Notes under the pieces: model-generated
The model's database searches: none
What the model was told of the DNA's origin: nothing
What the model saw: only the letters and a program-made list of their open reading frames with translations
Position numbers and translations under genes: made by a program
Shown here: in pieces, positions 25,551 through 34,494 of the stretch
How positions within the stretch are numbered: the stretch's first letter is position 1
How the letters are laid out: every line of letters begins with the position of its first letter
Origin: JACVRN01 sp036389255
GTDB lineage: Bacteria > Acidobacteriota > Blastocatellia > Pyrinomonadales > Pyrinomonadaceae
Direction: 5' to 3'
Length of the DNA: 64,000 bases
Assembly: GCA_036389255.1 (NCBI GenBank)
Contig: DASVQI010000038.1
Location: forward strand, 186,001-250,000

Positions 25551-27656
25551 TTAGTCTTCCTCTTCCGCCCTGATTCTGCCTTCGGCGCGCGCCTGGTCTA
25601 TGACCTTTTGTGCTATCTGGCCGGGCACCTGATCGTAGTGCGAGAACTGCATGTGATAGGAACCGCGCGCGGCTGTGATGGAGTTGAGCTTCGATTGATA
25701 ATCCAGCATCTCGGCCATAGGAACCTGCGCTTTAATCACCTGCTGGTTGCCGCGCATGTCCATGCCCTGCACGCGTCCACGGCGCGAGTTGAGGTCGCCC
25801 ATGATGTCGCCGCTATATTCCTGAGGCGCGACCACCTCCACGTCCATGATTGGCTCAAGCAGAGTCGGCTTGACCTTCTCCATCGCTGCGCGGAAGGCTT
25901 TGCGACCGGCAGCGCGGAAGGAGTGCTCGTCGGAGTCCACGGTGTGATAAGAGCCGTCCACCAGCACTGCCTTGAAGTCTACGAGCGGGTAGCCCGCGAC
26001 CGCGCCGCCCGCCGCAGCGTCCACGATTCCCTTCTCGATTGCCGGGCGGAAGTTCTGCGGCACAGCGCCGCCGAAAATCTTGTCCTCAAAGACGAAGCCA
26101 CTGCCGCGCTCAAGCGGCTCGAAGATGACCTTGCAGTCTCCGAACTGGCCGCGACCGCCCGTCTGCTTCTTGTGGCGTCCCTGCACCTCCGCGCGAGCCG
26201 TAATCGTCTCCTTGTAGGGAACCTTCGGAGGATGGAGCGCGACCTCTACGTGATAACGGTTCTTCAATTTCTCCACGACCGTCTCTACGTGAAGCTGTCC
26301 AGAGCCGGAGAGCAGAAACTCTTTGGTCTGCGCGTCGCGGTCGAAATGGAGCGAGGGGTCTTCTTCCAGAATCTTGTGCAGCGCGACAGAGATTTTCTCT
26401 TCGTCCTGCCGGGACTTCGGCTCTATGGCGAAGGCTATGGCCGCCTCCGGGTATTCCACCGGGTCGTAAACAATCGGGGCGGACTTGTCGCACAGCGTGT
26501 CGCCCGTCTGCGTCTCTCTCAGCTTGACGCAGGCTATGATGTCGCCCGTGTGAGCTTCGCTCACTTTGTCCAGTTGCTTGCCCTGCATGACGTGCAGAGC
26601 GCCGAGTCGTTCCTGCAAGCCGCGAGTGGAATTATAGACGGTCGCATCCGTTGAGATGTGGCCGCTAACTATCTTCATCACGTTGATGCGGCCCGCGAAG
26701 GGGTCTGCGATGGTGCGAAAGACGTAGGCCGAGAAGGGCGCGTTGTCGTCGTACTTGCGCGTGATGACATCGCCGCCGTCCGATTCCGGCGCGGTGCGCC
26801 CGTGCTCTTCGACGTGGTGCGCCGGGTCTGGCACGAACTCCACTATGTGGTCTAGCAGGGTCGAAAGACCGACGAGCGTCGTGGCCGAGACGGAGAAGAC
26901 CGGGCAGAGCTTGCTGTTGGCTATGGCGTTGGTGATGTTCGGCAGAATGTCTGCATCGTCCAGCGTGCCCTGCTCGAAATACTTCTCCATCAGAGCGTCG
27001 TCCGATTCCGCGACCAGCTCAATCAGTCTCTCCCTTGTTCTTTCGACTACGTCGCGCCCCGTTTCAGGAATGGGAATCTCTTTGGCCTTCCCCTGCTCGT
27101 CAAACTCGTAAGCCTTCATGTGAACGACATCCACCACGCCGCGAAAGTCCTTCTCTTTTCCTATGGGGAGCGTAAAGGGGATGATGGCGCGGCTGAAGGT
27201 GTTGGTGGCTGAGTTGAGCGCTGTTCCCAACTCCGCGCGCTCCTTGTCCAGCTTGGTGACGACCATCAGGCGCGGCAGGATAAATTCGTTGGCGTAGGCC
27301 CACGCCTTCTCCGTCTGCACCTCCACGCCGTTGACGGCGTCAACTACCACGAGCGCGCAGTCGGCTATGCGAAGAGCGGGGCGCGCGTGCGAGATGAAGG
27401 CCGCGTAGCCGGGCGTGTCTATGAAGTTAATCTTGTGCTCGCGGTGCTCCAGATGCGCCAGCGCGGTGTTGAGCGTAATCTTTCGCGCAATCGAATCGTC
27501 TTCGTAATCGGTAGTGGAAGTGCCTTCGTCCACCTTGCCCCAGCGAGGCGTTGCCCCCGCGATGTGCAGCAGAGAGCTGACGAGCTGCGTTTTGCCTGAG
27601 TCGCCGTGTCCAATGACGGCCAGGTTGCGTATGTTATCGGTTGGGAAAGCTTTCAT
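25551..27656 (-). CDS. Elongation factor G-like translational GTPase
   Basis: 701 residues with all EF-G domains. G1 reads GHGDSGKT rather than the AHIDAGKT of the main EF-G; G3 is DTPGY and G4 TKLDKE. Domain II (PFSAYVFRTIADPFAGRINVMKIVSGHI), domains III-V (LLSGSGQLHVETVVEKL, GGRGQFGDCKVIFEP, MGDLNSRRGRVQGMD) follow. The altered P-loop is typical of the second EF-G-like class (FusA2-like) found beside a canonical FusA, so this may have an accessory role in translocation or ribosome recycling. No rps/tuf neighbours, which also argues against it being the main fusA. Confidence 0.88.
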   Translation of the reverse strand: MKAFPTDNIRNLAVIGHGDSGKTQLVSSLLHIAGATPRWGKVDEGTSTTDYEDDSIARKITLNTALAHLEHREHKINFIDTPGYAAFISHARPALRIADCALVVVDAVNGVEVQTEKAWAYANEFILPRLMVVTKLDKERAELGTALNSATNTFSRAIIPFTLPIGKEKDFRGVVDVVHMKAYEFDEQGKAKEIPIPETGRDVVERTRERLIELVAESDDALMEKYFEQGTLDDADILPNITNAIANSKLCPVFSVSATTLVGLSTLLDHIVEFVPDPAHHVEEHGRTAPESDGGDVITRKYDDNAPFSAYVFRTIADPFAGRINVMKIVSGHISTDATVYNSTRGLQERLGALHVMQGKQLDKVSEAHTGDIIACVKLRETQTGDTLCDKSAPIVYDPVEYPEAAIAFAIEPKSRQDEEKISVALHKILEEDPSLHFDRDAQTKEFLLSGSGQLHVETVVEKLKNRYHVEVALHPPKVPYKETITARAEVQGRHKKQTGGRGQFGDCKVIFEPLERGSGFVFEDKIFGGAVPQNFRPAIEKGIVDAAAGGAVAGYPLVDFKAVLVDGSYHTVDSDEHSFRAAGRKAFRAAMEKVKPTLLEPIMDVEVVAPQEYSGDIMGDLNSRRGRVQGMDMRGNQQVIKAQVPMAEMLDYQSKLNSITAARGSYHMQFSHYDQVPGQIAQKVIDQARAEGRIRAEEED

Positions 27657-27816
27657 GGCTCTTTTGTTAAGGGGTTCCTTTCAGACTTATGAATTTCGAT
27701 GAGAAGAATAGCCATCGGCGTCTTTTTCACGCTTCACAGTACGAGGGGCGGGATGCGCTCCGGTGAGACGATAATTTATCCGAGCGAGGCGTATAAAAGC
27801 AAGCGGCGGCAAAGCA

Positions 27817-27910
27817 GGGATAGGGGTTAGGGGTTGGGGGTTAGGGGTTGGTAAAAGAAAAACAGGTTCTCTTTCTTTTACCATCCCCAACCCCTGACCC
27901 CCATCCCCTA
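27817..27910. repeat. G-rich heptad inverted repeat with TAAAAGAAA core
   Basis: Left arm 27817-27860 is built of GGGGTTA/GGGGTTG words leading to GGTAAAAGAAA; right arm 27871-27910 is TTTCTTTTACC followed by the C-rich complement. The stop TAG of the gene at 27908-28645 lies in the right arm (AAAAATAGGGG on the minus strand). Confidence 0.85.
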
Positions 27911-28645
27911 TTTTTCTATCTTCTTGAGCAGGCGGCTGGCGTGGTTGCGTGCGATGAGGGGGACGCGCTCGTCCGTGCTCAACTCCCTGAGAAGCGGGAT
28001 TAGCTGTTTCGGGTCTGAGAGGCCGCCTCTGGTCAGAAGCTGGTCGAGCTTGTCCATCAGCTTTGGCGCTTCGAGCGGAAGATTCTCGCGCGATACAGCT
28101 ATGTCGAAGACCAGTATGGCCTGGTCTGCCGCGCGCCAGTACTCGTTGGCGAGCGCTTTGGCGTTGGCGTCCGTAGTCCAGTTGAACTGTGCCGAGCGGT
28201 CGCGCCCGGCCCGCTTTAGCTCCAGTCGCACTGTGCCAAGATGCGGGAACTGCTTTTCGGATTGGTAATCGGCGTTTGAATCCAGAAAGTTGAGCGCTGC
28301 CCACAACGTCCTGATGCGCGCGGACGCGGCATCCGACAACTCCAGCTCCTCTTCAAACGGGCTGTCGAAGCCTTTACGCAGAAAGCTTATGCGCCCGCGC
28401 CCCCGCGCGTCGTGCTCTATGCGTATGCGGCTGACCAGAAAATCCGGCTGCGTGAATTCGTATATGTAGCGCGCGTCGTCCGCCTCTATCTCGGGAGTTG
28501 ACGCGGACTGGGCCGGTGCGTCGCTCCTGTCGCGTGTGTTCTGCTTGGCCGGTTTTGTCTGAGCCGCAGCGCAAATAGCCGCGCTCAGGATTACAGCGAG
28601 CGCGGCTATTTGAAGCCCTAAGTGGTTCCGGTTTCTTCTCTTCAT
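27908..28645 (-). CDS. Secreted protein of unknown function, coupled to SMC
   Basis: 245 residues, with a signal peptide ~1-28 (ending CAAAQ). The mature part is mixed alpha/beta: RYIYEFTQPDFLVSRIRIEHDARGRG and RGRISFLRKG, then LGTVRLELKRAGR and a helical C terminus (LIPLLRELSTDERVPLIARNHASRLL) that resembles one HEAT-like repeat. Its ATG overlaps the SMC stop (ATGA), so it is co-transcribed with smc. Not recognised. Confidence 0.75.
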   Translation of the reverse strand: MKRRNRNHLGLQIAALAVILSAAICAAAQTKPAKQNTRDRSDAPAQSASTPEIEADDARYIYEFTQPDFLVSRIRIEHDARGRGRISFLRKGFDSPFEEELELSDAASARIRTLWAALNFLDSNADYQSEKQFPHLGTVRLELKRAGRDRSAQFNWTTDANAKALANEYWRAADQAILVFDIAVSRENLPLEAPKLMDKLDQLLTRGGLSDPKQLIPLLRELSTDERVPLIARNHASRLLKKIEK

Positions 28646-31600
28646 TCAAACTTGACGGAGACTAGCTTGGATACTCCAGCATCCTCCATCGTCACGCCGT
28701 AGAGGGCGCGGGCCATCTCCATCGTGCGCTTGTTGTGCGTGATGACTATGAACTGCGTCTCTGCGGCCATCTGGCCCACCTTCGCCGTGAATCGCCCCAC
28801 GTTCGCTTCGTCCAGTGGCGCGTCCACCTCGTCCAGCAGGCAGAAGGGCGACGGGCGATAGCGGAAGATTGCCAGCACCAGCGAGAGCGCCGCCATGGCC
28901 TTTTCGCCGCCCGAAAGCAGCAGCACGTTCTGAAGGCGCTTGCCCGGCGGCTGGGCTATGATGTCAATGCCGGACTCTAACACATCGTCTGCGTCAATCA
29001 AACTCATCTCGCCGCGCCCGCCGCCGAACAGCTCCTGAAACAGCTCTCCGAAGTTGCGGTTAATCTCCTCGAAGGCGTGGCGGAAGCGCTCACGCGAGCG
29101 GCGCTTAATCTCGCGCAGAGCCTCTTCCGTAGAAGCTATGCCGTCAATGATGTCCTGACGCTGGCCGGTCAGGAAAAGCAGTCGCTCTTCAGATTCGGAC
29201 AGCTCTTCGAGCGCCATCATGTTGACCGCGCCGAAGCTCTCTACGCGAGCCCGCAGCTCTTCCACACGAGCGCGTCCGGCATCCAAATCAAACTCATCTT
29301 CCACGGGCATCTCACGCGCCAAATCCTCAAGCGACTGGTTCAGCTCCGAATGACAGGCCTCGCGCACGTAGCCCAGCCTTGCGGTGGCTTCCGCTCGCTG
29401 CACTTCCAACTGCGCGCGGCGCTCACGCGACTGCGCCGCCTGCTGATTCAGCTCGGACAACCTTGTGGCCAGAGCGTCCGCGCGAGAGCGAGCTTCTTCA
29501 AGCCGGGCGGCAGCCTCCGCTATATCTCTCTCTTCTCGCTCGCACTCTTCGGAGATGCTGCTCTCGCTCTTTTCTATCTCCGAGATTGACTGGCGCAGGC
29601 TTTCGAGCCTCTCGCCCATCTCAAGAGTCTCGCGTGCGTGCCGCTCAAGGCGCACACCAAGCTCAGTCCGTTCCGCCTCCATGCGTCTAAGCTCGGCGGC
29701 AGTCGCGCGTCGCCGCTCGGCTGCTGCGGCTGCGCCCGCGCGCTCCGTGCCTAGCATCTCGCTCTCAGCCTCGGCCTCGCGGCGCGCGTTCGCAAGACGG
29801 GTCGCGGCCTCTGCCACCATCTGAGAAGCGGCGGCACGCAGGCTTTCGGCCGATTCGGCTTCGGTGAGCGCGGCGGCGCGGCGCTCTTCCAATTCAAGTC
29901 GCTCTTCGGCAAGACGCGCGGCGTCGTCCGCCACTACGCGCATGTGCCGCTCGGCACGCTCAATCTCCTGCGCGAGGCTCGCGGCGCTAAGCTCGCGCGC
30001 CATGGCGTCGCGCTCTTCGCGGCCTATGGCTTCGTTGAGGAGCACCACCGCGTCCTCAAGCTCAACGAGGCGCGCTCGTGTCTCGCTGGCGGCCTGTTCG
30101 GCGGCAGCCATATCCACGGAAAGCTCTGATATGCGTACTTCAAGCTCTCGCAACTCGCGCTTGAAGCCGAGCAGCCCGGCCCCCTCTTCCAGCGCCCGCT
30201 CGTCGCCAGCCGTGACAAGCTGGCCGCCCGCGACCCAGTCGCCTTCGCGCGTGACGTACATCTCGTTCGTCACAAGCGATTTGGCCATGGCGTCTTCGAG
30301 GCTGCTGGCAAGCCGCGCGTTCATTCTCTGCGGCAGCGTGCGCTCAAGCACGCGCAGCACCTCCGGCGGCGCACCCAAGATGTCGCCAATACGAACGTCT
30401 TCCAGCGAAGCATTCTCGAACTCATCCGAGCCTCCGCCCATCGCCTCGTGACTGCTGTTCTCGACGGAGCTTCTTCCCAAGACATCCGTCTCGGCTTCGT
30501 CGCTCGCGCCGTGAAGCCCCGCCACTAGGAAGCTTGCGCGGCCCGCGTCATTCTCTCTGAGCCAGAGGGCCGCTCGTGCCGCGTCGTCCGGCGTAGGGAC
30601 AATGATTGATTGCAGGCTTGAGCCGAAAGCGCCTTCGACCGCGCGCTCCCATCGCGGCTCCACCTGAAGCATGTCCGCGAGCGTCCCCATAAAATGAAAA
30701 TCTTCCACCACCTCGCCCGCGCTAAACAGTCGTTGCACGGCCACGGAGTAGTGAGCGCGGCGCTGGTCAATCTCAAGCAGGCTGTCCAGCCTGTGACGCG
30801 TGCGCGAATGCTCGTCGCGTATGCCGGACAACGTGGCGTCAGTCTCCGAGACAGCTTCGTGGCCCAGCACTACCGAATGCACGGCCTCTTCGCGCTCCGC
30901 CGTGAGCGTCTTCAGGCGCTCTCGCGCTCTGGTAATCTCCTCGTTTAAGCCCTCGGCTTCGACTATGCGCTCCGCATGAATGGCTGCGGCGCGCTCGCCT
31001 TCGCGCGCCAGCCCCTCTGCCTGAGAGGTGAGTCGTTCGAGCGCCGATTCCAGTTGGCGGCTGATTTCCATCAGGCGCTCCGTGACGGCCGTGTGCGTTA
31101 AAAGCTCGGCTCGCCCGCGCTCGATTTCGGCCTCGGCCCCGGCCACTTCCAGAAGCTTCTGCCCGTAAGCGGCTTCTGCGGATTGAAGCATCTCCGCGCT
31201 CTCTTCGGCTGCCGCACGAAGGCGCGCGTCCTCTTCCGTCAGTCGCTCAATCTCTGCCTCCACGGCAAGTATCCGAGCGCGTACAGCTTCTATCTCATTC
31301 TCAATCTCTTCGCGGCGGCGGGAAAGCGATGCCACCTGCTCTTCCTGATAGATTCGCTCGCGCTGTCGCCGGTCGCGCTGAAGGGCCGCGTCAGCCGCAG
31401 CCGCGCGCTTTTCAGCAAGCTCTTCTTCGACGGCGCGCGCGTCCTGAGTGGCGGTGCGAGCCTCCTCTTCACGCGCCGCAAGCTCCGCGATTAAAGACTG
31501 CTCTTCGCGCGCAGCCTCTTCGACACGCGCCCGCGTCTCTTCCAGAAGCGTCGTCAAAGACCTCTCTTCCGCCACGTAGACGCGGCGCAGCAGCTCTCGC

Positions 31601-32562
31601 AGCTCTTCGCGCAAGATGCGATAGCGGCGGGCCTTGGCTGCCTGCCTGCGCAGGCTGTTCACCTGCCTGTCAATCTCGCTGATGATGTCCGAGACGCGGT
31701 TGAGATTCGAGCGGGCGGATTCCAGACGGGCTTCTGCGGCGCGCTGTCGCACGCGGAACTTTGTGATTCCGGCGGCCTCTTCAATGAGCGTGCGCCTGTC
31801 CATGGGCTTGGCCGAGAGAATCTGTCCGATTCTTCCCTGCTCTATGATGGCGTAGTGCGCGCCCGATAGACCCGTCCCCGAAAACAGATCCTGAATGTCG
31901 CGCAGGCGGCAAGTGCGCCCCTGCAATAAATACTCGCTCTCGCCGGAGCGATAGAGGCGGCGCGTGACCGTCACCGTCTCGCCCGGCGCGAACTCAAGCG
32001 CCATGCGGCTGGGCCGCCAGTGCCTGCGCCCGAGCGGCTTTGTTAATTTGAGTTCGGCTGGCTGCTGGCCTTCCGTTGTGACTAGTTCTGTTACGCCCGC
32101 TTCCGGCGGCGCATCATTCTGAGGCTGAGCCGCTTCGGCAGCCGGGGCTTCGCCTTCAGCCGGAGCGGACGCGCTTTCGCCTTGTGTTGTATCGGCTTCG
32201 GCAGGCGCGGCCCCTTCGAATATGACCGAGTGGTCGTCTATCTCTTCGAGCGTGGCATCAATGTCTTCTATGTCCGGCTCTTCTTCAATAGTCTCGTCGC
32301 GCACCATGTGCAGGACGACTTCGGCCATCCCGCTCGGCGGGCGGTTGCGCGAGCCAGTGAAGATAACGTCCTTCATCTCGCCGCCGCGCAGGTTCTTGAC
32401 TCGCTGCTCGCCCAAGACCCAGGCTATAGCGTCCGAGACGTTAGACTTGCCGCAGCCGTTCGGCCCGACTATGGCCGTGATGCCTTCGCCGGTGAAGATG
32501 AGGTCTGTATGATCCGCAAAGGATTTAAATCCGGTTATCTCTAATCGTTGTAGTCTAAACAT
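28642..32562 (-). CDS. smc: Chromosome segregation protein SMC
   Basis: 1306 residues. N-terminal head with Walker A GPNGCGKSNVSDAIAWVLGEQ, long coiled coil, hinge around ~540-700 (HYSVAVQRLFSAG ... GDWVAGGQLVTAG), second coiled coil, C-terminal head with LLSGGEKAMAALSL signature and Walker B FCLLDEVDAPLDEANV. It is about 120 residues longer than typical bacterial SMC (~1190). Most of the excess is an acidic, Ala/Glu/Pro-rich insert at ~88-190 inside the N-terminal head, between EVVLHMVRDE and the ETVTVTRRLYRSGESEY strand. It acts in chromosome condensation with ScpAB (not in the window). Confidence 0.95.
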   Translation of the reverse strand: MFRLQRLEITGFKSFADHTDLIFTGEGITAIVGPNGCGKSNVSDAIAWVLGEQRVKNLRGGEMKDVIFTGSRNRPPSGMAEVVLHMVRDETIEEEPDIEDIDATLEEIDDHSVIFEGAAPAEADTTQGESASAPAEGEAPAAEAAQPQNDAPPEAGVTELVTTEGQQPAELKLTKPLGRRHWRPSRMALEFAPGETVTVTRRLYRSGESEYLLQGRTCRLRDIQDLFSGTGLSGAHYAIIEQGRIGQILSAKPMDRRTLIEEAAGITKFRVRQRAAEARLESARSNLNRVSDIISEIDRQVNSLRRQAAKARRYRILREELRELLRRVYVAEERSLTTLLEETRARVEEAAREEQSLIAELAAREEEARTATQDARAVEEELAEKRAAAADAALQRDRRQRERIYQEEQVASLSRRREEIENEIEAVRARILAVEAEIERLTEEDARLRAAAEESAEMLQSAEAAYGQKLLEVAGAEAEIERGRAELLTHTAVTERLMEISRQLESALERLTSQAEGLAREGERAAAIHAERIVEAEGLNEEITRARERLKTLTAEREEAVHSVVLGHEAVSETDATLSGIRDEHSRTRHRLDSLLEIDQRRAHYSVAVQRLFSAGEVVEDFHFMGTLADMLQVEPRWERAVEGAFGSSLQSIIVPTPDDAARAALWLRENDAGRASFLVAGLHGASDEAETDVLGRSSVENSSHEAMGGGSDEFENASLEDVRIGDILGAPPEVLRVLERTLPQRMNARLASSLEDAMAKSLVTNEMYVTREGDWVAGGQLVTAGDERALEEGAGLLGFKRELRELEVRISELSVDMAAAEQAASETRARLVELEDAVVLLNEAIGREERDAMARELSAASLAQEIERAERHMRVVADDAARLAEERLELEERRAAALTEAESAESLRAAASQMVAEAATRLANARREAEAESEMLGTERAGAAAAAERRRATAAELRRMEAERTELGVRLERHARETLEMGERLESLRQSISEIEKSESSISEECEREERDIAEAAARLEEARSRADALATRLSELNQQAAQSRERRAQLEVQRAEATARLGYVREACHSELNQSLEDLAREMPVEDEFDLDAGRARVEELRARVESFGAVNMMALEELSESEERLLFLTGQRQDIIDGIASTEEALREIKRRSRERFRHAFEEINRNFGELFQELFGGGRGEMSLIDADDVLESGIDIIAQPPGKRLQNVLLLSGGEKAMAALSLVLAIFRYRPSPFCLLDEVDAPLDEANVGRFTAKVGQMAAETQFIVITHNKRTMEMARALYGVTMEDAGVSKLVSVKFE

Positions 32563-32715
32563 TCAGTTTGCCAGCAATTAACAGAGGCGGCTCAAGCTTT
32601 TCGGGCCAGCGACAAAAGCGCAGCCCCTAGAGCTTAGTTAAGGAGAGAGACACTATATGTTGCTCTTCACCGCCATGTCAACCATAACATGAGGCGAGCA
32701 GCGCTTAATTACTGT

Positions 32716-32813
32716 GGGGGATAGGGGATAGGGGATGGGGGTCGGGGGTTGGTAAAAGAAAGTCCTCTTGTCTTTTTTTTACCAACCCCTGCCCCCCATC
32801 CCCTAACCCCCAT
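32716..32813. repeat. G-rich heptad inverted repeat with TAAAAGAAAG core
   Basis: Left arm 32716-32762 has GGGGGATAGGGGATAGGGG followed by GGTAAAAGAAAG; right arm 32771-32813 is the near-complement. It lies between smc and the Agl23-like gene; the latter's stop codon abuts the right arm. Confidence 0.85.
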
Positions 32814-32814
32814 C

Positions 32815-34494
32815 TTACGGTATGTCGTTTCTGACGTAGAGCGAGAGCATGATGCCGGAGCGCAGGTGGTATGCGCCTATGCGATTGTAGCGCTGGCCTA
32901 GCGCGGCCTGGCATTCAGCCTCCTGACTGTTGTTGCAGACGACGACCTGCTCCGTTTGAGCGCCAACGTGGCCCGGATAGGCCACGGACTTGAAGTCGCG
33001 CAAGTACCACGGCATGGGCCAGTAGTCGGGCGAAACGATTGAGATAGTGGTCTGCTCGCCGGTTCCCGCTCGCCGCGCCGCGCTGTTAATCTCATTGATG
33101 AGCGTCAGGTAGCCTCTTTGGGTGTGAGCGTAGACGTAAGGATAGCTTTCGTCGTCATAGTGATAGAAGTTGAGCACGAAAGCCTGATACGCGCCGAAGC
33201 TCAGGACGGCTGCGGCCAGAGCCAGCGCCAGAACGCGCGATGAATTACCTGCCCAAGCGTAATAGAGCGTGTTGACGGCATACCCAGCCATAATCGCCAG
33301 TGGCGGGATGAAGTTGAGCGTGAGCCATGGCGTTTTGTAGGGCACGAGCGAGTAGGCCGCGATTATCCCTATGGCCCAGAGCGCAGCAAAGACCGCGAAG
33401 CGATTTGTCGCACGGCGCGCGACTACCAGCACGCCCGCGATGCCTGACAGCGTCAGCAGCGCCTCTTCCTGCCAGAGCCATTCCAGATAGGTGCTCCACG
33501 GCTTTGCATGAAACTCGCTCGTGCCCGTGCGAACCCAGATTTTGAAAGTGGCCAGCGAATCGCTCAGCCCCTTGGCGTAGGTGAAGAAAGAGGAATAAAA
33601 GAGAACGTGAACAAGCGCGAAAAGCACTATGGCTGAGAGCGCGAGCCAGAAGAGGTCGCCCGGCTCGCCAAAGCGCGCGAGCGTCGCCTCGATTCCCCTT
33701 TTCGGCTCGGGTTGCGGCGCGAAGCTCTTCTGTCTCTTCCTGCTTCCCTTTCCTTTGACACCGCCGCCGCGCGTGCCTCTCAAGCGCTGGTAAACTTCCG
33801 CCGAGACGAGCGCAATGATAAAGACGCCTGCGGTAATCAGCGCCGTCTCTTTCGTAGCGAAGAGCAGCGCGGCTGAGACGGAGAGCAGCATCAGGTAGAC
33901 CAGATTCACAGTCTCGTAGTATCGAAGCGCCGCGACTACTATGGCCACGGAGAAGAAGACGAAGAGCGATTCGTGTATGAAGTAGCGCGAGTAGAAGACG
34001 GCGCAGGGAGAGACGGCCATGAGCGCTGCGGCTGTGAGCGCGCCTATCGTGCCTACGTAGCGCCTGAGCAGCAGCATCAACCAGACTGTTGCCACGCCGA
34101 AGACGGCTGGCACAAGGCGAACCGCGAAATCGTTCAGGCCGAAGAGCTTTGTCGAGAGAAGCGCGAAGTAATAGAGCGTGGGGCCGTGATAATTGGAGGG
34201 GTCGTACTGGTAGACGTGGTTGCGAAAGAGGTTTATGAGAAAGAAGCCGTTGACGCCTTCGTCGTGATGAAAGGGCTTGAGCGCGTAGCCGTAGAGCCTC
34301 AGAAGAGCGGCAACCGCCAGAATCAGCGCGCTCGCCGCAGGCCAGAGCCACGATGGAAACTCTGTTGACGGCTTACTACCGGTCATGAAAAGCTCAGGCT
34401 GTCTCTGCCTGCCGGAAGCACGCGTGCCTTCTTCTTTCTCTTTCCACGCCTGCTTCTGTTTACGGGCGCGTGATTTTGTAGAGGCTGTACCCAC
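32815..34494 (-). CDS. Agl23-type membrane glycosyltransferase-like protein
   Basis: 559 residues. After a basic 36-residue N-terminal tail comes a GT39/PMT-like multi-pass membrane protein: first helix with LLRLYGYALKPFHHDEGVNGFF (acidic DE in the first loop, the family's catalytic-site motif), then about ten further helices, a Lys/Arg-rich loop at ~245-270 and a soluble C-terminal part. It matches the Agl23 (TIGR03663) profile by pattern. GTG 34494 is favoured because GGAG lies 7 bases upstream, overlapping the end of the preceding gene; ATG 34386 is the alternative. Probably lipid-linked sugar transfer across the membrane. Confidence 0.8.
   Translation of the reverse strand: MGTASTKSRARKQKQAWKEKEEGTRASGRQRQPELFMTGSKPSTEFPSWLWPAASALILAVAALLRLYGYALKPFHHDEGVNGFFLINLFRNHVYQYDPSNYHGPTLYYFALLSTKLFGLNDFAVRLVPAVFGVATVWLMLLLRRYVGTIGALTAAALMAVSPCAVFYSRYFIHESLFVFFSVAIVVAALRYYETVNLVYLMLLSVSAALLFATKETALITAGVFIIALVSAEVYQRLRGTRGGGVKGKGSRKRQKSFAPQPEPKRGIEATLARFGEPGDLFWLALSAIVLFALVHVLFYSSFFTYAKGLSDSLATFKIWVRTGTSEFHAKPWSTYLEWLWQEEALLTLSGIAGVLVVARRATNRFAVFAALWAIGIIAAYSLVPYKTPWLTLNFIPPLAIMAGYAVNTLYYAWAGNSSRVLALALAAAVLSFGAYQAFVLNFYHYDDESYPYVYAHTQRGYLTLINEINSAARRAGTGEQTTISIVSPDYWPMPWYLRDFKSVAYPGHVGAQTEQVVVCNNSQEAECQAALGQRYNRIGAYHLRSGIMLSLYVRNDIP

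Noticed and set aside
27687..28304. 205-codon minus-strand frame overlapping the secreted protein gene
   Set aside because: It runs through the G-rich repeat and lies out of frame with a gene that has a signal peptide and stop-start coupling.
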